A stretch of 64,000 nucleotides of DNA from Oscillospiraceae bacterium (GCA_015065295.1 SVQN01000001.1:1-64000); one strand, 5' to 3'; shown: positions 17,968 to 27,817, counted from the stretch's first letter. Numbers and translations are program-made. Notes: generated by a model not told the origin, from the sequence alone.

Positions 17968-19449
17968 ATGAACAGACAAAAGCGAAGAATCATCAGCATA
18001 CTGCTTGCCATGATGCTGTGTGTACCGGTATTTTCGGCGTGCAGTGATACCACTGTGCAGGAAAATCCGGCGGATGCTCCGAATGCGGAAGCGCAGAGTG
18101 CGGAAAACCCCGAAAATGCGGCCGCTGCGGAAGCGGAGGAAGAGCCGGACATTTATGCAAACCTTCCGGCCGGCGATTACGGCGGAGGGGATTTCTCCAT
18201 GCTCCAGTACGAGGAAACTTCGGCGGCAACGAGTACCATCTGTGTGGAAGAACTGAACGGCGAAGCGGTGAATGACGCGATTTTCACCCGAACGCAGAAC
18301 GTAAACGAACGCCTGAATGTGAACATCGTGTTCACCAAAACCGGTCTGAGCGATGTCAACAGCATCATGAGCAGCAGCATCGTTGCCGGGGACGACCTCC
18401 ATCAGGTGTTCTGGCAGCACAGTACCAATACCGTCACCAACTTCCTTACCAAGGGGTATCTGATGCAGCTTGACGGAATCCAGGGATTTGATTTCGAAAA
18501 TCCGTGGTGGAACAAAAATGCGATGGAAAGCCTGAAGCTCAACGAAAAGACCTATATGGCGTTCGGGGACATCAACTATTATCTGTTTGACTTCCAGAGC
18601 ATCATCATCTGCAATATGCCGATGATTACCGACTACAATATGCAGGATCCGTATACCCTCGTCGATGAAGGTACCTGGACGATCGACGCCTTCCTCGGTA
18701 TGGTCGAGGGTGCGGCACAGGATATCAACGGGGACGGTCAGCTCGGCACGGCAGAGGATGTGATCGGCTTCACCGGCTTCAAGACGGCGACCGAACTGGC
18801 GTTCCTCCATGCGTCGGACGTTTCTCTGTTCAGCCGCGATGCCGACAACAAGATCGTTTATGACGGGGTCAGCGAAAAATATTTCGAGGTTCTGTCCCGC
18901 TATTCGGCAGTTTTCGGCGACAAAAACTATGCGGAACACAACGGCGACTATCTCGGACGTTTCCGTCAGGGTCTGACGCTGTTCACCGGATGCTCGGTCG
19001 GCGAACTCAGCACCATGCGAGAAGTGGAATTCGATTACTCGGTTCTGCCGTACCCCAAGTATGACGAAAAGCAGGAAGGCTACATTTCCTTCATTACCAA
19101 CCAGATGCAGCCGATGGTCATTCCGATCACGGTACAGGATACCGCGCGTGCCGGTGTCGTCCTCGAAAACCTCTGCGGGGAATCTCACAAGGTTGTGCGC
19201 GACAAGTATTTTGAAGTGCTTCTGGAATCCAAGTATGTCCGCGACCAGAAGGCAATCGACACGCTGCACATGCTCTACGGAAGCGACGGACGCTTTGAAA
19301 TCGCTCATGTTTACGGCTGGAATCAGCTTGAAAATGACGTTACCGCTGCTCTGACCGGCGCGGCAGATACCTTTATTTCTTCGATGGAAAAGAAGGAAAA
19401 GGCTCTGGTAAAGGTCATGGACAGAACGATGCAGGCTCTTGCCGAGTAA
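17968..19449 (+). CDS. Extracellular solute-binding-type lipoprotein
   Basis: Start MNRQKRRIISILLAMMLCVPVFSACSD (lipobox); body resembles sugar ABC solute-binding proteins of gut Clostridia; ATG 17968 with upstream cggagg. Confidence 0.75.
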   Translation: MNRQKRRIISILLAMMLCVPVFSACSDTTVQENPADAPNAEAQSAENPENAAAAEAEEEPDIYANLPAGDYGGGDFSMLQYEETSAATSTICVEELNGEAVNDAIFTRTQNVNERLNVNIVFTKTGLSDVNSIMSSSIVAGDDLHQVFWQHSTNTVTNFLTKGYLMQLDGIQGFDFENPWWNKNAMESLKLNEKTYMAFGDINYYLFDFQSIIICNMPMITDYNMQDPYTLVDEGTWTIDAFLGMVEGAAQDINGDGQLGTAEDVIGFTGFKTATELAFLHASDVSLFSRDADNKIVYDGVSEKYFEVLSRYSAVFGDKNYAEHNGDYLGRFRQGLTLFTGCSVGELSTMREVEFDYSVLPYPKYDEKQEGYISFITNQMQPMVIPITVQDTARAGVVLENLCGESHKVVRDKYFEVLLESKYVRDQKAIDTLHMLYGSDGRFEIAHVYGWNQLENDVTAALTGAADTFISSMEKKEKALVKVMDRTMQALAE

Positions 19450-19477
19450 GGCGAACAACAAACCGGATATCTTTTTT

Positions 19478-19512
19478 GAAGGACTGCTGTACGGCGGATG
19501 CGGCAGTCCTTT
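19478..19512 (+). terminator. Intrinsic terminator-like hairpin
   Basis: aaggactgctgtacggcggatgcggcagtccttt. Confidence 0.6.
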
Positions 19513-19686
19513 GCCATTTTCTGCGAAAGACAGCAGACGGTCATTCGCCTGACACAAATTTGCTTTCATAATTCAACCAATCTTTCGCCCATCTTCAAAT
19601 AATCATCACATTCGCAAGGTATAATAGGGGCGTAAAGAAAAGCGGGGGCGCAGAAAAACAAAAAGTCCCCGGGAAAGGTGTTTATT

Positions 19687-21498
19687 ATGATGAACGAATT
19701 CAACCGAAACGACAACGAACTGAACGAAAATAAGAGAGACGATCTGAACACAGCAAACGAACCTGCCGAAACTGAACCGAAGCAGGAAGAAAATACCAAT
19801 ATCAACTCCAACGAAACCGCTGAAACTCTCGGCAATGACGATACCGCCGCTGATCTCCGTGAACCCGCAGCCGAGTCCGTTCCCGTTTCCGAACCGGCTC
19901 CGGCACAGGACGGAACGTATTCCTTCACACGGCGCGACATTCCGAATCCGACCTACAGCGCACAGCCCCGTCCCCAGAATCCGCAGCCGCAGAATCCTTA
20001 CGGTGCTTACGGCAATCCGAATCCCGGCCAGAATCCCCAGAACCCGCCGTACGGTGCTTACCGTTACGCACCCGGTCAGGATCAGCCGCAGAATCCGAAC
20101 CAGAACAATGCCTACGGCAGCGGTTACGGCTCCGCCAATCCGAATACCAATCCTTACAACACCGGCGCGTACGGCAATTCCTACGCTCCCCAGCACAACC
20201 CTTACTACAACGGCATGGCACAGGGGAACGGTCAGATTTCCTACGCTCCCGCAGACGGAAAGAAAAAGAAGAAGGAAAAGAAATCCTCCGGTTCCATGTC
20301 CCGCGGCGCACTGGCTCTCGTATGCAGCCTGACCATCGTGTTCTCCGGTGTATTCGGTTTCGCGGGAACGTATCTTGCGAACAGCATGAACAAGACCGAA
20401 ACGACCGATATCAACGGCAATACCGTCACCAATGCCGGCAATACCGCCGTGGTTTACCGTACCGTTGAGGATATCGTGACCTCCGCCGGTGCCAGCAAAG
20501 GCGAACCGCTGACCTACAGTCAGGTTGCGGAAGTGGTCAAGGATTCCGTTGTCGAAATCATGACCGAATACACCGTCCAGAGTATGTGGTATCAGTATGT
20601 CACCGGCGGCGCAGGTTCCGGCGTTATTATCTCTGACGACGGATATATTATCACCAATAATCACGTTATCTGCGATGACAGCGGCAGCAACGTTGCGGAA
20701 AATATCACCGTCCGCCTGACCAACGGCGAAGAATACAAGGCTGTGGCAATCGGCAACGATGTGGATTCCGACATCGCTGTTCTCAAAATCGAAGCGCAGA
20801 ACCTGACTTTTGCAGTCGCAGGCAACAGCGATAACCTCGCGGTCGGCGAAGAAGTCGTCGTTGTCGGCAACCCGCTCGGCGAACTCGGCGGCACCGTCAC
20901 CAACGGCATCGTCAGCGCGACCGAACGCGAAATGGACGTCAACGGCGTGACCATGCACCTGATCCAGTCCAACGCAGCCGTCAACCCCGGCAACTCCGGC
21001 GGCGGTATGTTCAACATGAAGGGCGAACTCATCGGCATCGTCAACGCGAAGTCCAGCGGTACCGGCATCGAAGGCCTCGGCTTTGCGATCCCGATCAACG
21101 AAGCTCTCCAGATCAACGAACAGCTTCTCCGGTACGGCTACGTCCGCGGCAAGACCATGATCGGCGTCAGCTTCGAGGATGTTTCCAGCTCCAATTCCTT
21201 CATGTATTTCTATAACTACAGCAACATCAAGCCCGGCGTTTATGTCCGTTCGCTCGTGGAAGGCTACAACGACAAGGTTCTTCAGGAAGGCGACCGTGTC
21301 ATTGCTGTCAACGGAAACGAAATTTCCACCTCCGCCGATATCAAATCCATCGTGAGCGAGTCCTCCGTCGGTGACAAGCTGACGTTCCAGCTCTACCGCG
21401 AAGGCAAGCTGATCGAAGTCGAAGTCACCTGCTACGAAAAGGTGCCGGACGGCAAGCAGGGTGCGGACATCCAGTTTGAAGAAGACAAGCAGCCGTAA
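19687..21498 (+). CDS. HtrA/DegP-like trypsin-fold serine protease with PDZ domain and low-complexity N-terminus
   Basis: GSGVIISDDGYIITNNHVI...DSDIAVLKI...NAAVNPGNSGGGMFN; C-terminal PDZ VLQEGDRVIAVNG; single TM after a Pro/Asn/Gln/Tyr-rich tract. Confidence 0.93.
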   Translation: MMNEFNRNDNELNENKRDDLNTANEPAETEPKQEENTNINSNETAETLGNDDTAADLREPAAESVPVSEPAPAQDGTYSFTRRDIPNPTYSAQPRPQNPQPQNPYGAYGNPNPGQNPQNPPYGAYRYAPGQDQPQNPNQNNAYGSGYGSANPNTNPYNTGAYGNSYAPQHNPYYNGMAQGNGQISYAPADGKKKKKEKKSSGSMSRGALALVCSLTIVFSGVFGFAGTYLANSMNKTETTDINGNTVTNAGNTAVVYRTVEDIVTSAGASKGEPLTYSQVAEVVKDSVVEIMTEYTVQSMWYQYVTGGAGSGVIISDDGYIITNNHVICDDSGSNVAENITVRLTNGEEYKAVAIGNDVDSDIAVLKIEAQNLTFAVAGNSDNLAVGEEVVVVGNPLGELGGTVTNGIVSATEREMDVNGVTMHLIQSNAAVNPGNSGGGMFNMKGELIGIVNAKSSGTGIEGLGFAIPINEALQINEQLLRYGYVRGKTMIGVSFEDVSSSNSFMYFYNYSNIKPGVYVRSLVEGYNDKVLQEGDRVIAVNGNEISTSADIKSIVSESSVGDKLTFQLYREGKLIEVEVTCYEKVPDGKQGADIQFEEDKQP

Positions 21499-21579
21499 GA
21501 ATTCACGGAATTTTCACGGGATTCCCACAGAATCCCAACAAATTTAAGTTAAACTATAAACCAACAACAATACCCATTT

Positions 21580-21635
21580 TTAAAGTTTTTTGAAAGGGGT
21601 TCGGGGGAAACTTTTTTTCAAAAAAGTTTCCCCCG
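21580..21635. repeat. GGGGAAACTTTT-hairpin family copy directly upstream of the response regulator
   Basis: taaagttttttgaaaggggttcgggggaaactttttttcaaaaaagtttcccccg. Confidence 0.75.
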
Positions 21636-21649
21636 AAAATAATTGATCT

Positions 21650-22345
21650 ATGTATCACATTTTAGTAGTAGACGACGAAGAATACATCCGCAAACTGCTT
21701 GTGAAGTATGCGGTGTATGAGGGACATACCGTAACGGAAGCCGGAGACGGAATGGAGGCCGTGCGTCTCTGCCGGGAGGGCGGATACGACATTATGATTA
21801 TCGACATCATGATGCCGGAACTGGACGGCTTTTCCGCCTGCCGCGAGATCCGCAAGTTCTCGCAGATTCCGATCATCATGCTGTCTGCGCGCGGGGAGGA
21901 ATACGACAAGATCAACGGATTTGAACTCGGGATCGACGACTATGTGGTCAAACCGTTTTCACCGAAGGAACTGATGCTCCGTGTCAATGCGCTGATGAAG
22001 CGTGCCGGATGCCGCGAACAGGCCGATGTGCAGCCGAAAAACGAGATCGTCACTCTCGCGGACGGCGGACTCCGTGCCGACCTGACCGCGCGCATCGTTT
22101 ATGTGGACGGAAAACGCGCCGACATGACGCCGAAGGAATACGATCTGTTCTTCTATATGCTCAAAAACAAAAACATCGCCCTGACCCGCGAAAAGCTCAT
22201 CTGCGATGTCTGGGGCTACGACTATTTCGGGGACGACCGGACGCTCGACACGCACATCAAGCTCCTGCGGAAAAGTCTCGGCAGGTACTCCGATTATATC
22301 GTCACGCTGAGAGGAGTTGGCTATCGTTTTGATGCGGAAACCTGA
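21650..22345 (+). CDS. OmpR/PhoB-family response regulator
   Basis: HILVVDDEEYIRKLL...IIDIMMPELDGF...DDYVVKPFSPKEL; C-terminal winged helix DRTLDTHIKLLRKSLG...TLRGVGYRF. Confidence 0.95.
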   Translation: MYHILVVDDEEYIRKLLVKYAVYEGHTVTEAGDGMEAVRLCREGGYDIMIIDIMMPELDGFSACREIRKFSQIPIIMLSARGEEYDKINGFELGIDDYVVKPFSPKELMLRVNALMKRAGCREQADVQPKNEIVTLADGGLRADLTARIVYVDGKRADMTPKEYDLFFYMLKNKNIALTREKLICDVWGYDYFGDDRTLDTHIKLLRKSLGRYSDYIVTLRGVGYRFDAET

Positions 22346-23822
22346 ACGATACCGGGACGGGAGCGAGCATTTTTTCAGCCTGCGCGTACGGCTGATTGCC
22401 GCGTTTGCGGTCTTCACTGTGCTGGTTCTGGCAATTCTCTGGCTGTTCCAGACCGTCCTTCTCGACGATATCTACCGCACGCTCAAGCTGAATGAGGCGG
22501 AAACGTGCGCGGAGCGGATCGAACAGGATGTCCGCAGCGGTAAAAATATCGAGCAGATCGCGGACAGTTACGCCAAGGAATACGCCGTCTGCATTTCCGC
22601 CTACGAAATTGCCGGGAGCGGAGGCTACAAAAACGGCCGTCTTCTCTGCCGGAACCATGTGAATTCCTTCTGCTATATCCATAATGTTCCGTCGTCGAGC
22701 GACCTGCTGAACGAGCTGTACCGGGAAGCCGTGCAGAACGGCGGGGAGGTTCTGCGGCGGAATCCCATCGCGGAAATGTTCCGCCGGGAACCGGGACATT
22801 CCCCGATGGATGCCGGCGAAAACGTGATTTATGTCAAGCTGATTCCGCAGGCGGATTCCGAACTGCTGTTTCTGCTGAATACGGAGCTTGTCCCGCTGAA
22901 TTCCACGGTGGAAACCCTGCGGAGCCAGTTGCTGATTATCAGCGTCATCCTGTTTGCGGCGGCGGTGGTGATGGCGGTGTTCCTGTCGCACAAACTCTCG
23001 AAGCCGATCCGTGAAATGAGCGAGGAAGCGTCCAAGCTCGCTCTCGGGAATTACAACGTCAATTTCGACGGCGGCAACTGTAAGGAAACGGTCATGCTCT
23101 CGTCCACGCTGAACCGTGCGGCGTATGAGCTGTCGAAACTCGATAAAATGCAGAAAGACCTGATTGCGAACGTGTCGCACGACCTGCGTACCCCCCTGAC
23201 GATGATCGCGGGCTATACGGAGGCAATGCGCGACCTTCCGGGCGAGGCAACGCCGGAAAATATGCAGATCGTCATCGACGAAACGAACCGTCTGACCTCG
23301 TTGGTGAACGATATGCTGGAGGTCTCGCGGTATCAGGGCGGAACGCAGGTGCTGCATCCGGCGCGGTTCAACTTCACGGAAGTGATCCGGACGACGCTCG
23401 GACGATACGGCAAGCTGCGCGAAAAGGAAGGCTATACAATCCGGTTTGAAGCCGACCGCGACGTGTTCGTGGAAGCGGACGAGGGCCGGATCCTGCAGGT
23501 GGTGTACAACCTCATCAACAACGCCGTGAACTATACCGGCGAGGACAAAACGGTCGTGATCCGACAGACGGTCACGGACGACGACGCGGCTGTTCTCACG
23601 GAAGTGATCGACACGGGCATCGGCATCGCCAAGGAAGACCTGCCGCTGGTGTGGGAACGGTACTATAAGGTGAACGACTTCCACAAACGCGCGAACATGG
23701 GCACGGGGCTGGGGCTGTCGATTGTGAAAAACATCCTGCTCCTGCACGGTGCGGAGTTCGGCGTGAACAGCAAAGTGGGTCACGGAAGCAATTTCTGGTT
23801 CAAGCTGAAAATAAGTGAATAA
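22332..23822 (+). CDS. Sensor histidine kinase
   Basis: HAMP region, DLIANVSHDLRTPLTMIAGYTEAM (H-box), NLINNAVNYT, DTGIGIAKEDLPLVWERYYK, GTGLGLSIVKNIL. Confidence 0.95.
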   Translation: MRKPERYRDGSEHFFSLRVRLIAAFAVFTVLVLAILWLFQTVLLDDIYRTLKLNEAETCAERIEQDVRSGKNIEQIADSYAKEYAVCISAYEIAGSGGYKNGRLLCRNHVNSFCYIHNVPSSSDLLNELYREAVQNGGEVLRRNPIAEMFRREPGHSPMDAGENVIYVKLIPQADSELLFLLNTELVPLNSTVETLRSQLLIISVILFAAAVVMAVFLSHKLSKPIREMSEEASKLALGNYNVNFDGGNCKETVMLSSTLNRAAYELSKLDKMQKDLIANVSHDLRTPLTMIAGYTEAMRDLPGEATPENMQIVIDETNRLTSLVNDMLEVSRYQGGTQVLHPARFNFTEVIRTTLGRYGKLREKEGYTIRFEADRDVFVEADEGRILQVVYNLINNAVNYTGEDKTVVIRQTVTDDDAAVLTEVIDTGIGIAKEDLPLVWERYYKVNDFHKRANMGTGLGLSIVKNILLLHGAEFGVNSKVGHGSNFWFKLKISE

Positions 23823-23867
23823 AAGATGCGATTGGGAGGAACTTTTCTGAAAAGTTCCTCCCTGAGA

Positions 23868-23913
23868 TTTCGTACGATTTTGTTGACAAATCCGTACGAT
23901 TTGTGTATAATAG
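23868..23913 (+). promoter_or_regulatory. Toxin-antitoxin promoter with repeated CGTACGATTT operator-like sites
   Basis: ttcgtacgatttTGTTGACAAATccgtacgatttgtgTATAATag: TTGACA and TATAAT with two cgtacgattt repeats. Confidence 0.65.
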
Positions 23914-23956
23914 AATTGAACGATCATCCTTATGATTCCGAAAGGAGCGTGAATCC

Positions 23957-24169
23957 ATGACCATCACTGCGACCGAATTCAAAACGAACTTGGGCAAATA
24001 TCTCACTCTGGCTCTGCATCAGGATATCTACATTACCAAAAACGGAAAAAAGATCGCCAAGCTGACCAGTCCCACAACGGATAAAGCTGCGGTTCTCGAC
24101 AGTCTCGTCGGGATCATTCCGGCGGATTCCGATACGGATATCCGTGAGGAGCGTTTGAAACGGCAATGA
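23957..24169 (+). CDS. Phd/YefM-type antitoxin
   Basis: MTITATEFKTNLGKYLTLALHQDIYITKNGKKIAKLTSP; overlaps the downstream PIN toxin by ATGA. Confidence 0.85.
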   Translation: MTITATEFKTNLGKYLTLALHQDIYITKNGKKIAKLTSPTTDKAAVLDSLVGIIPADSDTDIREERLKRQ

Positions 24170-24573
24170 AACTTCTGATCGACACCAATGTGATTCTGGA
24201 TATTCTTCTGAAGCGGGAACCGTTTTTTGAGGATTCCTATCAGGCGATCCGTACCGCTATCGACAACAACGACGAATGTTATATTTCTGTGACCGCCGCG
24301 ACGGATATTTTTTATATCCTGCGGAAAGCTCTTCAGTCTGCTGAACAGGCGAAGGAATATCTCGGTAGTCTGGCGCGTCTTGCCGAATTCACCGATGTTC
24401 TGGCAGTGGATGCACTTGACGCGCTGTCATCGGAAGTCGCGGACTATGAAGATGCCGTTGTGGAAGCGGTGGCTGACCGGATCGGTGCGGACTATATTCT
24501 GACGCGGAATATCAAAGATTATTTGAATGCAAAGATTCCCGCCGTAACGCCGACGGAACTGCTGAATCTGTAA
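24166..24573 (+). CDS. PIN-domain (VapC-like) toxin
   Basis: MKLLIDTNVILDILLKREPFFEDSYQAI...DYEDAVVEAVADRIGADYILTRNIKDY; PIN acidic residues. Confidence 0.88.
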   Translation: MKLLIDTNVILDILLKREPFFEDSYQAIRTAIDNNDECYISVTAATDIFYILRKALQSAEQAKEYLGSLARLAEFTDVLAVDALDALSSEVADYEDAVVEAVADRIGADYILTRNIKDYLNAKIPAVTPTELLNL

Positions 24574-24579
24574 AAAAAC

Positions 24580-24608
24580 TTGACAGATTTTATAGGATGT
24601 AGTACAAT
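24580..24608 (+). promoter_or_regulatory. Promoter of the T-box-like leader
   Basis: TTGACA (24580-24585), 17 bp, TACAAT (24603-24608). Confidence 0.75.
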
Positions 24609-24613
24609 TACAT

Positions 24614-24850
24614 TAAAGACATTGACGGAGAACGGATGATTCGTTTCTGAAAATCACAGAGAGCCGCGGGTGCTGAGATGCGGTATGAGTAAGAGAATCG
24701 TCAAATCTCTCCCGAGTTGCGGCACGAACGGATGAAAATCGTCCAAGTAGATGCCGACGGTTTTCTCACGTTACCGAGAACGCATATCATGCTGTATGCC
24801 GTAAATGGAACAATGGAGTATCTCCCGCCGTTTACGGCGGGACTTTTTGT
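24614..24850 (+). ncRNA. T-box-like leader RNA upstream of a nucleoside phosphorylase
   Basis: Stem I-type sequence cagagagccgcgggtgctgagatgcggt...atctctcccgagttgcggc; terminator cccgccgtttacggcgggactttttg; competing pairing gccgtaaa/tttacggc around TGGAACA. Confidence 0.72.
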
Positions 24851-24871
24851 TTCAGGAAAGGAGTATATTCC

Positions 24872-25633
24872 ATGATTACCGACAGCCTTGACAACAAATC
24901 CAAAGCCATCATCTGCCCGCAGCGGAAGGAAAACGCACCGGAGGTCGATGCGTGCATTATGACCTTCTCACACGCCATCGAGGAATTTGTCGTGAACCAT
25001 TACGACTGCAAAAGAATCGCGTCCTTCTGGTTTGCCACGGGCGAAACGCCGGTCTACCGCATCCGCTACAAGAATCGTACCTTCGCTTTTTATAAGACTT
25101 ACGTCGGCGCACCCGCGTGTGTCGGGACGGTCGAGGATACGCAGGTGGAAATCAATACGAAAAAATATATCCTGTTTGGCGGCGCAGGCTGTCTGAATAA
25201 GGAAATCGCACGCGGAAAAGTCATGGTTCCGACGGAAGCCTACCGCGACGAGGGAACGTCCTATCACTACGCTCCCGCCGCAGACTATATCCGCATGAAA
25301 AACGCGGACACCGTCGCCGCCTTCATGAAGGAAAACGGCATTCCGCACGTTATGGGAAAAACATGGACGACGGATGCCTTCTACCGGGAAACGGTCAATA
25401 ATTTCGAGAAGCACAAAGCGGACGGCTGTATTTCCGTAGAAATGGAAAGCGCGGCAGTGCAGGCGGTCTGCGATTTCCGCGGACTGGAGCTGTACGCCTT
25501 TTTCACCAGCGGCGATCTGCTGGACGCACCGGAATGGGATGCCCGCCGGAAAGAGGGGCAGGTCAAGGGAACCCAGCACGATACGGGACACTTTGACATT
25601 GCCATCGAACTGGCGCGGTATGTAACGGAATAA
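24872..25633 (+). CDS. Nucleoside phosphorylase (PNP/UDP family)
   Basis: YVGAPACVGTVED...ILFGGAGCLNKEIARGKVMVPTEAYRDEGTSYHY...CISVEMESAAVQAVCDFRGL. Confidence 0.85.
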   Translation: MITDSLDNKSKAIICPQRKENAPEVDACIMTFSHAIEEFVVNHYDCKRIASFWFATGETPVYRIRYKNRTFAFYKTYVGAPACVGTVEDTQVEINTKKYILFGGAGCLNKEIARGKVMVPTEAYRDEGTSYHYAPAADYIRMKNADTVAAFMKENGIPHVMGKTWTTDAFYRETVNNFEKHKADGCISVEMESAAVQAVCDFRGLELYAFFTSGDLLDAPEWDARRKEGQVKGTQHDTGHFDIAIELARYVTE

Positions 25634-25640
25634 TATAAAA

Positions 25641-25672
25641 TGAGGGAGACTTTTCCGAAAAAGTCTCCCTCA
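25641..25672. terminator. Hairpin terminator between convergent genes
   Basis: tgagggagacttttccgaaaaagtctccctcataattttt. Confidence 0.75.
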
Positions 25673-25687
25673 TAATTTTTATTCTTT

Positions 25688-27817
25688 TTACAGCGTATGC
25701 TCGGTTCTCTCGATAACCTCCGCCTGCATCGTCTTGGAAAGCCGTACAAAATAATCGCTGTAGCCGCCGATGCGTACCACAAGGTCTTCGTACTGTTCCG
25801 GATGCTTCCGCGCTTCTTCAAGGATTTCCTTGCTTGTCACGTTGATCTGCATTTCGAATCCTCCGCGCGCCAGATAGGTTCTCACCAGCGATGCCATCAC
25901 GCCGATCTTGCTGTCGTCAAAGACGGACTTCGTGAACTTCATGTTCACCGCAATGCCGCCGATGAAGCGGTGGTGATCCCAGCAGGTCGAGGACAGAATC
26001 GACGCGGTCGGGCCTTCGTGTTCGCGTCCCTGTGCGGGGCCGGAACCGTCGCCGAGCGGGAATCCCGCAAGACGTCCGTCCGGGGTTGCGCCCGTATCCT
26101 GACCGAAGCGGTCGTGCATGATCCAGCAGAACAGGCTCGGGATCAGGCGGCCGTTTGAGAAGGGAACGCGGAAGTCCTCGCAGGCGTCCGCGATGTATTC
26201 CGAAATCCGCTTGACGTAAACGTCCGGCGCGTCGTCGTCCTGACAGTCGTTGCCGTACTTCGGCAGTGCGCGGATTTTTGCGAGAAGTTCCGGATTGCTC
26301 TGGTAGTTGTCCGCCATCGCCGCCTTCAGTTCGGGGAAGGTGACTTCGCCGCGCTTGAAAATGAGCTGGTCAATCGTGTACAGCGCGTCTGCGGCATTCG
26401 CTACGCCGACAAACGACGGCATGATCCAGTTGTACCGCGCGCCGCCTTCTTCAATGTCCACACCGGTTTCGATGCAGTCTTTGACAAAGCAGGAGAGAAG
26501 CGGATCCACGCAGTATTTCGCGCGTTCGTAGCGGTTCAGGACTTCGTTCCGGCAGTTTTCGGCGATTTTTGTCCGGATGTAGGCGAGGTAGGTCTGCATC
26601 AGCTCTTCCATACTGCCGCATTCGTCGGGCAGAATGTCGAGAAGCCGCTGCGGAAGATTCATGTACGGGCTGGCAACCCACACGTTCGACGAGGACGCGG
26701 GGGTGATTTCCACGCAGGTCGAATGGATGTATTCGCACGATTCGTCCGCCGGGAGTCCGTAATACCGGAGACCCGCCTGAATCACGTCGTCATTGAAAAT
26801 GGCGGGATGCGAATGTCCCTTGGCGAGAATGCGGAGCGCGAGGTCGAGGTCTTCCGCCGGGGTATCGGACGTGTGGCACAGCCCGACCGACGGGTAGACC
26901 AGACGCACCTGTTCCACGGCGCGCATACACATTTTCGTCAGTTCGTTCGAGACGACCGTGCCGTCCGCGTACCGTCCGCCGACCATGTAGCCGCAGGACA
27001 GACCGTTCGGAACGCGGCGGTTGATCTGGATCGCCATGCAGTCGATCAGGGTCTGCGCGAATTCGTCGGTGAGAATGCCCGCGTCGCGGTCTTTTTTATA
27101 ATACGGATAGAGATAGCGGTCGGGATGACCGAGCTGGAACTGGAGCATCGAAGGTCTCAGCGGCTTCACGGACAGCGCGTAGGAAATGAAGCACACGCAC
27201 TGTACCGCTTCGTAGAACGATTCCGCCGGATATTTCGGTACACGGCGGCAGTTTTCCGCGATCTGACGGTATTCCGCCGCCTGTTTTTCGTCGGCTTCGA
27301 TGTCCGCCAGATTTTCCGCAAATTCGGCATACCGTTCGGACAGCGTTTCGACGGCGTTCAGCGTGATTCTGCAGGATTCGTAGAAATCCGCTTTTTTGAC
27401 GGATTCGGGATTCATCATGTCGAGTGCGACAGCTTTTTCGTCGATCATGGCGCGGATGCCGGACGTACCGAGTTCGAGAACGCGGTAATAGTCGATTGCC
27501 ATGTGGGAATCCTGACCCACTCCGCAGTGACCGTAGCGTGCGGCGGCATTGGCGCGGTCGATTTCCGCTTTCTGTTCGGGGTCATAGTTTGGACGGGTTC
27601 CGGGACGGCCGACGATCAGTTCGCCGGGGGCGATGGAAATCGTCCATCTCAGAAACGCGTATTCCACTGCGTGTGCCACACGGACGGCGGTACTGCGGTT
27701 CCAATAGTCATTGACGTAGGCGAGATTGAAATAATCGTAGAATTCGCCGTAATTGACTTCCGGCTTCACTGCGAAGGAACGCAGGTTTTCGATGCGGTCG
27801 ATATCGTAGGTATTCAT
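25688..27817 (-). CDS. Glycyl radical enzyme (pyruvate formate-lyase-like), substrate unknown
   Basis: 709 aa; C-terminal VVRIGGYSDYFVRLSKTMQAEVIERTEHTL (glycyl radical loop RxxGYS), YIHSTCVEITP (candidate catalytic Cys). Confidence 0.88.
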   Translation of the reverse strand: MNTYDIDRIENLRSFAVKPEVNYGEFYDYFNLAYVNDYWNRSTAVRVAHAVEYAFLRWTISIAPGELIVGRPGTRPNYDPEQKAEIDRANAAARYGHCGVGQDSHMAIDYYRVLELGTSGIRAMIDEKAVALDMMNPESVKKADFYESCRITLNAVETLSERYAEFAENLADIEADEKQAAEYRQIAENCRRVPKYPAESFYEAVQCVCFISYALSVKPLRPSMLQFQLGHPDRYLYPYYKKDRDAGILTDEFAQTLIDCMAIQINRRVPNGLSCGYMVGGRYADGTVVSNELTKMCMRAVEQVRLVYPSVGLCHTSDTPAEDLDLALRILAKGHSHPAIFNDDVIQAGLRYYGLPADESCEYIHSTCVEITPASSSNVWVASPYMNLPQRLLDILPDECGSMEELMQTYLAYIRTKIAENCRNEVLNRYERAKYCVDPLLSCFVKDCIETGVDIEEGGARYNWIMPSFVGVANAADALYTIDQLIFKRGEVTFPELKAAMADNYQSNPELLAKIRALPKYGNDCQDDDAPDVYVKRISEYIADACEDFRVPFSNGRLIPSLFCWIMHDRFGQDTGATPDGRLAGFPLGDGSGPAQGREHEGPTASILSSTCWDHHRFIGGIAVNMKFTKSVFDDSKIGVMASLVRTYLARGGFEMQINVTSKEILEEARKHPEQYEDLVVRIGGYSDYFVRLSKTMQAEVIERTEHTL

